A DNA stretch of 43,064 bases, from assembly GCF_000722875.1 (NCBI RefSeq), contig NZ_JFHR01000048.1, forward strand, positions 1 to 43,064, in the 5' to 3' direction. Shown one piece after another: positions 42,965 through 43,064 of the stretch. A program made the position numbers and the translations under genes. This stretch comes from Sphingobium chlorophenolicum (GTDB lineage: Bacteria > Pseudomonadota > Alphaproteobacteria > Sphingomonadales > Sphingomonadaceae). The number at the start of each line of letters is the position of its first letter. Within the stretch, counting starts at the first letter, position 1. The notes under the pieces are model-generated. The model was not told where the DNA came from. It made no database searches and saw nothing but the letters and a program-made list of their open reading frames with translations.

Positions 42965-43064
42965 TCGCCGGACTGAGTGATTTTGGGTGGTTTGCGGTCA
43001 TTCCCCCTCCCGCAGGCGGGAGGGGGAATGACCGCAAACCACCCAAAATCACTCAGTCCGGCGA
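42965..43064. repeat. 100-base terminal fold-back palindrome
   Basis: Two 49-base arms, exactly complementary (left 42965-43013, right 43016-43064), separated only by AG. The centre is a family C repeat core, CCCCCTCCCGC-AG-GCGGGAGGGGG. The outer 30 bases, TCGCCGGACTGAGTGATTTT onward, have no repeat character, so the mirror copy is most simply an assembly or library fold-back at a contig end. The 116 bases before it, back to the CBU_0592 gene, hold nothing I recognise. Confidence 0.9.

Noticed and set aside
42965..43064. Hairpin telomere of a linear replicon
   Set aside because: Possible in principle, but all neighbouring genes are ordinary chromosomal ones and an assembly fold-back explains it with fewer assumptions.

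Overview
The window is about 43 kb of GC-rich DNA that reads as chromosomal housekeeping sequence from an alphaproteobacterium. It is most likely a Sphingomonadaceae member close to Sphingobium or Sphingomonas. This is inferred from the gene repertoire (RegB/RegA next to cyoABCD, DUF2794 behind an EpsC-type serine acetyltransferase, a DUF3035 lipoprotein behind lspA, a perfect EcfG-type promoter) and from the many short palindromic intergenic repeats. I see no phage, IS element, plasmid gene, CRISPR array or rRNA. Both edges look like contig edges: a gene is cut at base 1, and the last 100 bases form a near-perfect fold-back palindrome.

Layout. (1) 1-3,300: tail of a DUF2807-like protein, an alpha/beta hydrolase, a PAS hybrid histidine kinase behind a consensus EcfG promoter, and tRNA-Gly(CCC). 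(2) 3,459-10,149, all minus strand: a tightly coupled respiratory operon cyoA-cyoB-cyoC-cyoD-SURF1-regB-regA (quinol oxidase, assembly factor, redox two-component system). (3) 10,337-15,112: an MFS transporter with a terminator, then an Amt ammonium transporter followed directly by a family 2 glycosyltransferase, and a nitronate monooxygenase-like flavoprotein. (4) 15,330-18,298: cysE-DUF2794 (minus) divergent from a TauE/SafE permease and oxyR (plus), a sulfur/redox block. (5) 18,418-23,517: moaE, moaD, pgsA (minus), then an LplT-like MFS protein, a small ORF and a class A penicillin-binding protein. (6) 23,651-29,571, plus strand: Fe-S scaffold-like protein, CPA2/Kef antiporter, DUF423, a Fur-family (Zur-like) regulator, dxs, and an SRPBCC/ArsR pair with two matched operators. 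(7) 29,581-37,648, minus strand: gpmA, purE, purK, folA, ribF, ileS, lspA, DUF3035 lipoprotein. (8) 37,803-42,848: sppA, intracellular PHA depolymerase, GST, class I glutamine amidotransferase and a small membrane protein.

The intergenic space is dominated by at least four families of short palindromic repeats. The largest (four copies, about 80-135 bp) is a nested cruciform whose hairpin tips differ from copy to copy. Two palindromes of REP type sit in frame inside ileS. Gaps of roughly 300 bases without a large gene are 13,846-14,179, which holds a full repeat copy and otherwise nothing I recognise, and 21,119-21,435, which holds a possible 65-residue ORF and a 17-bp palindrome.

I found no convincing undescribed multi-gene system. 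The most useful leads are the repeat architecture, the ileS insertions, the ArsR operator pair, the EcfG promoter on the hybrid kinase and the terminal fold-back.
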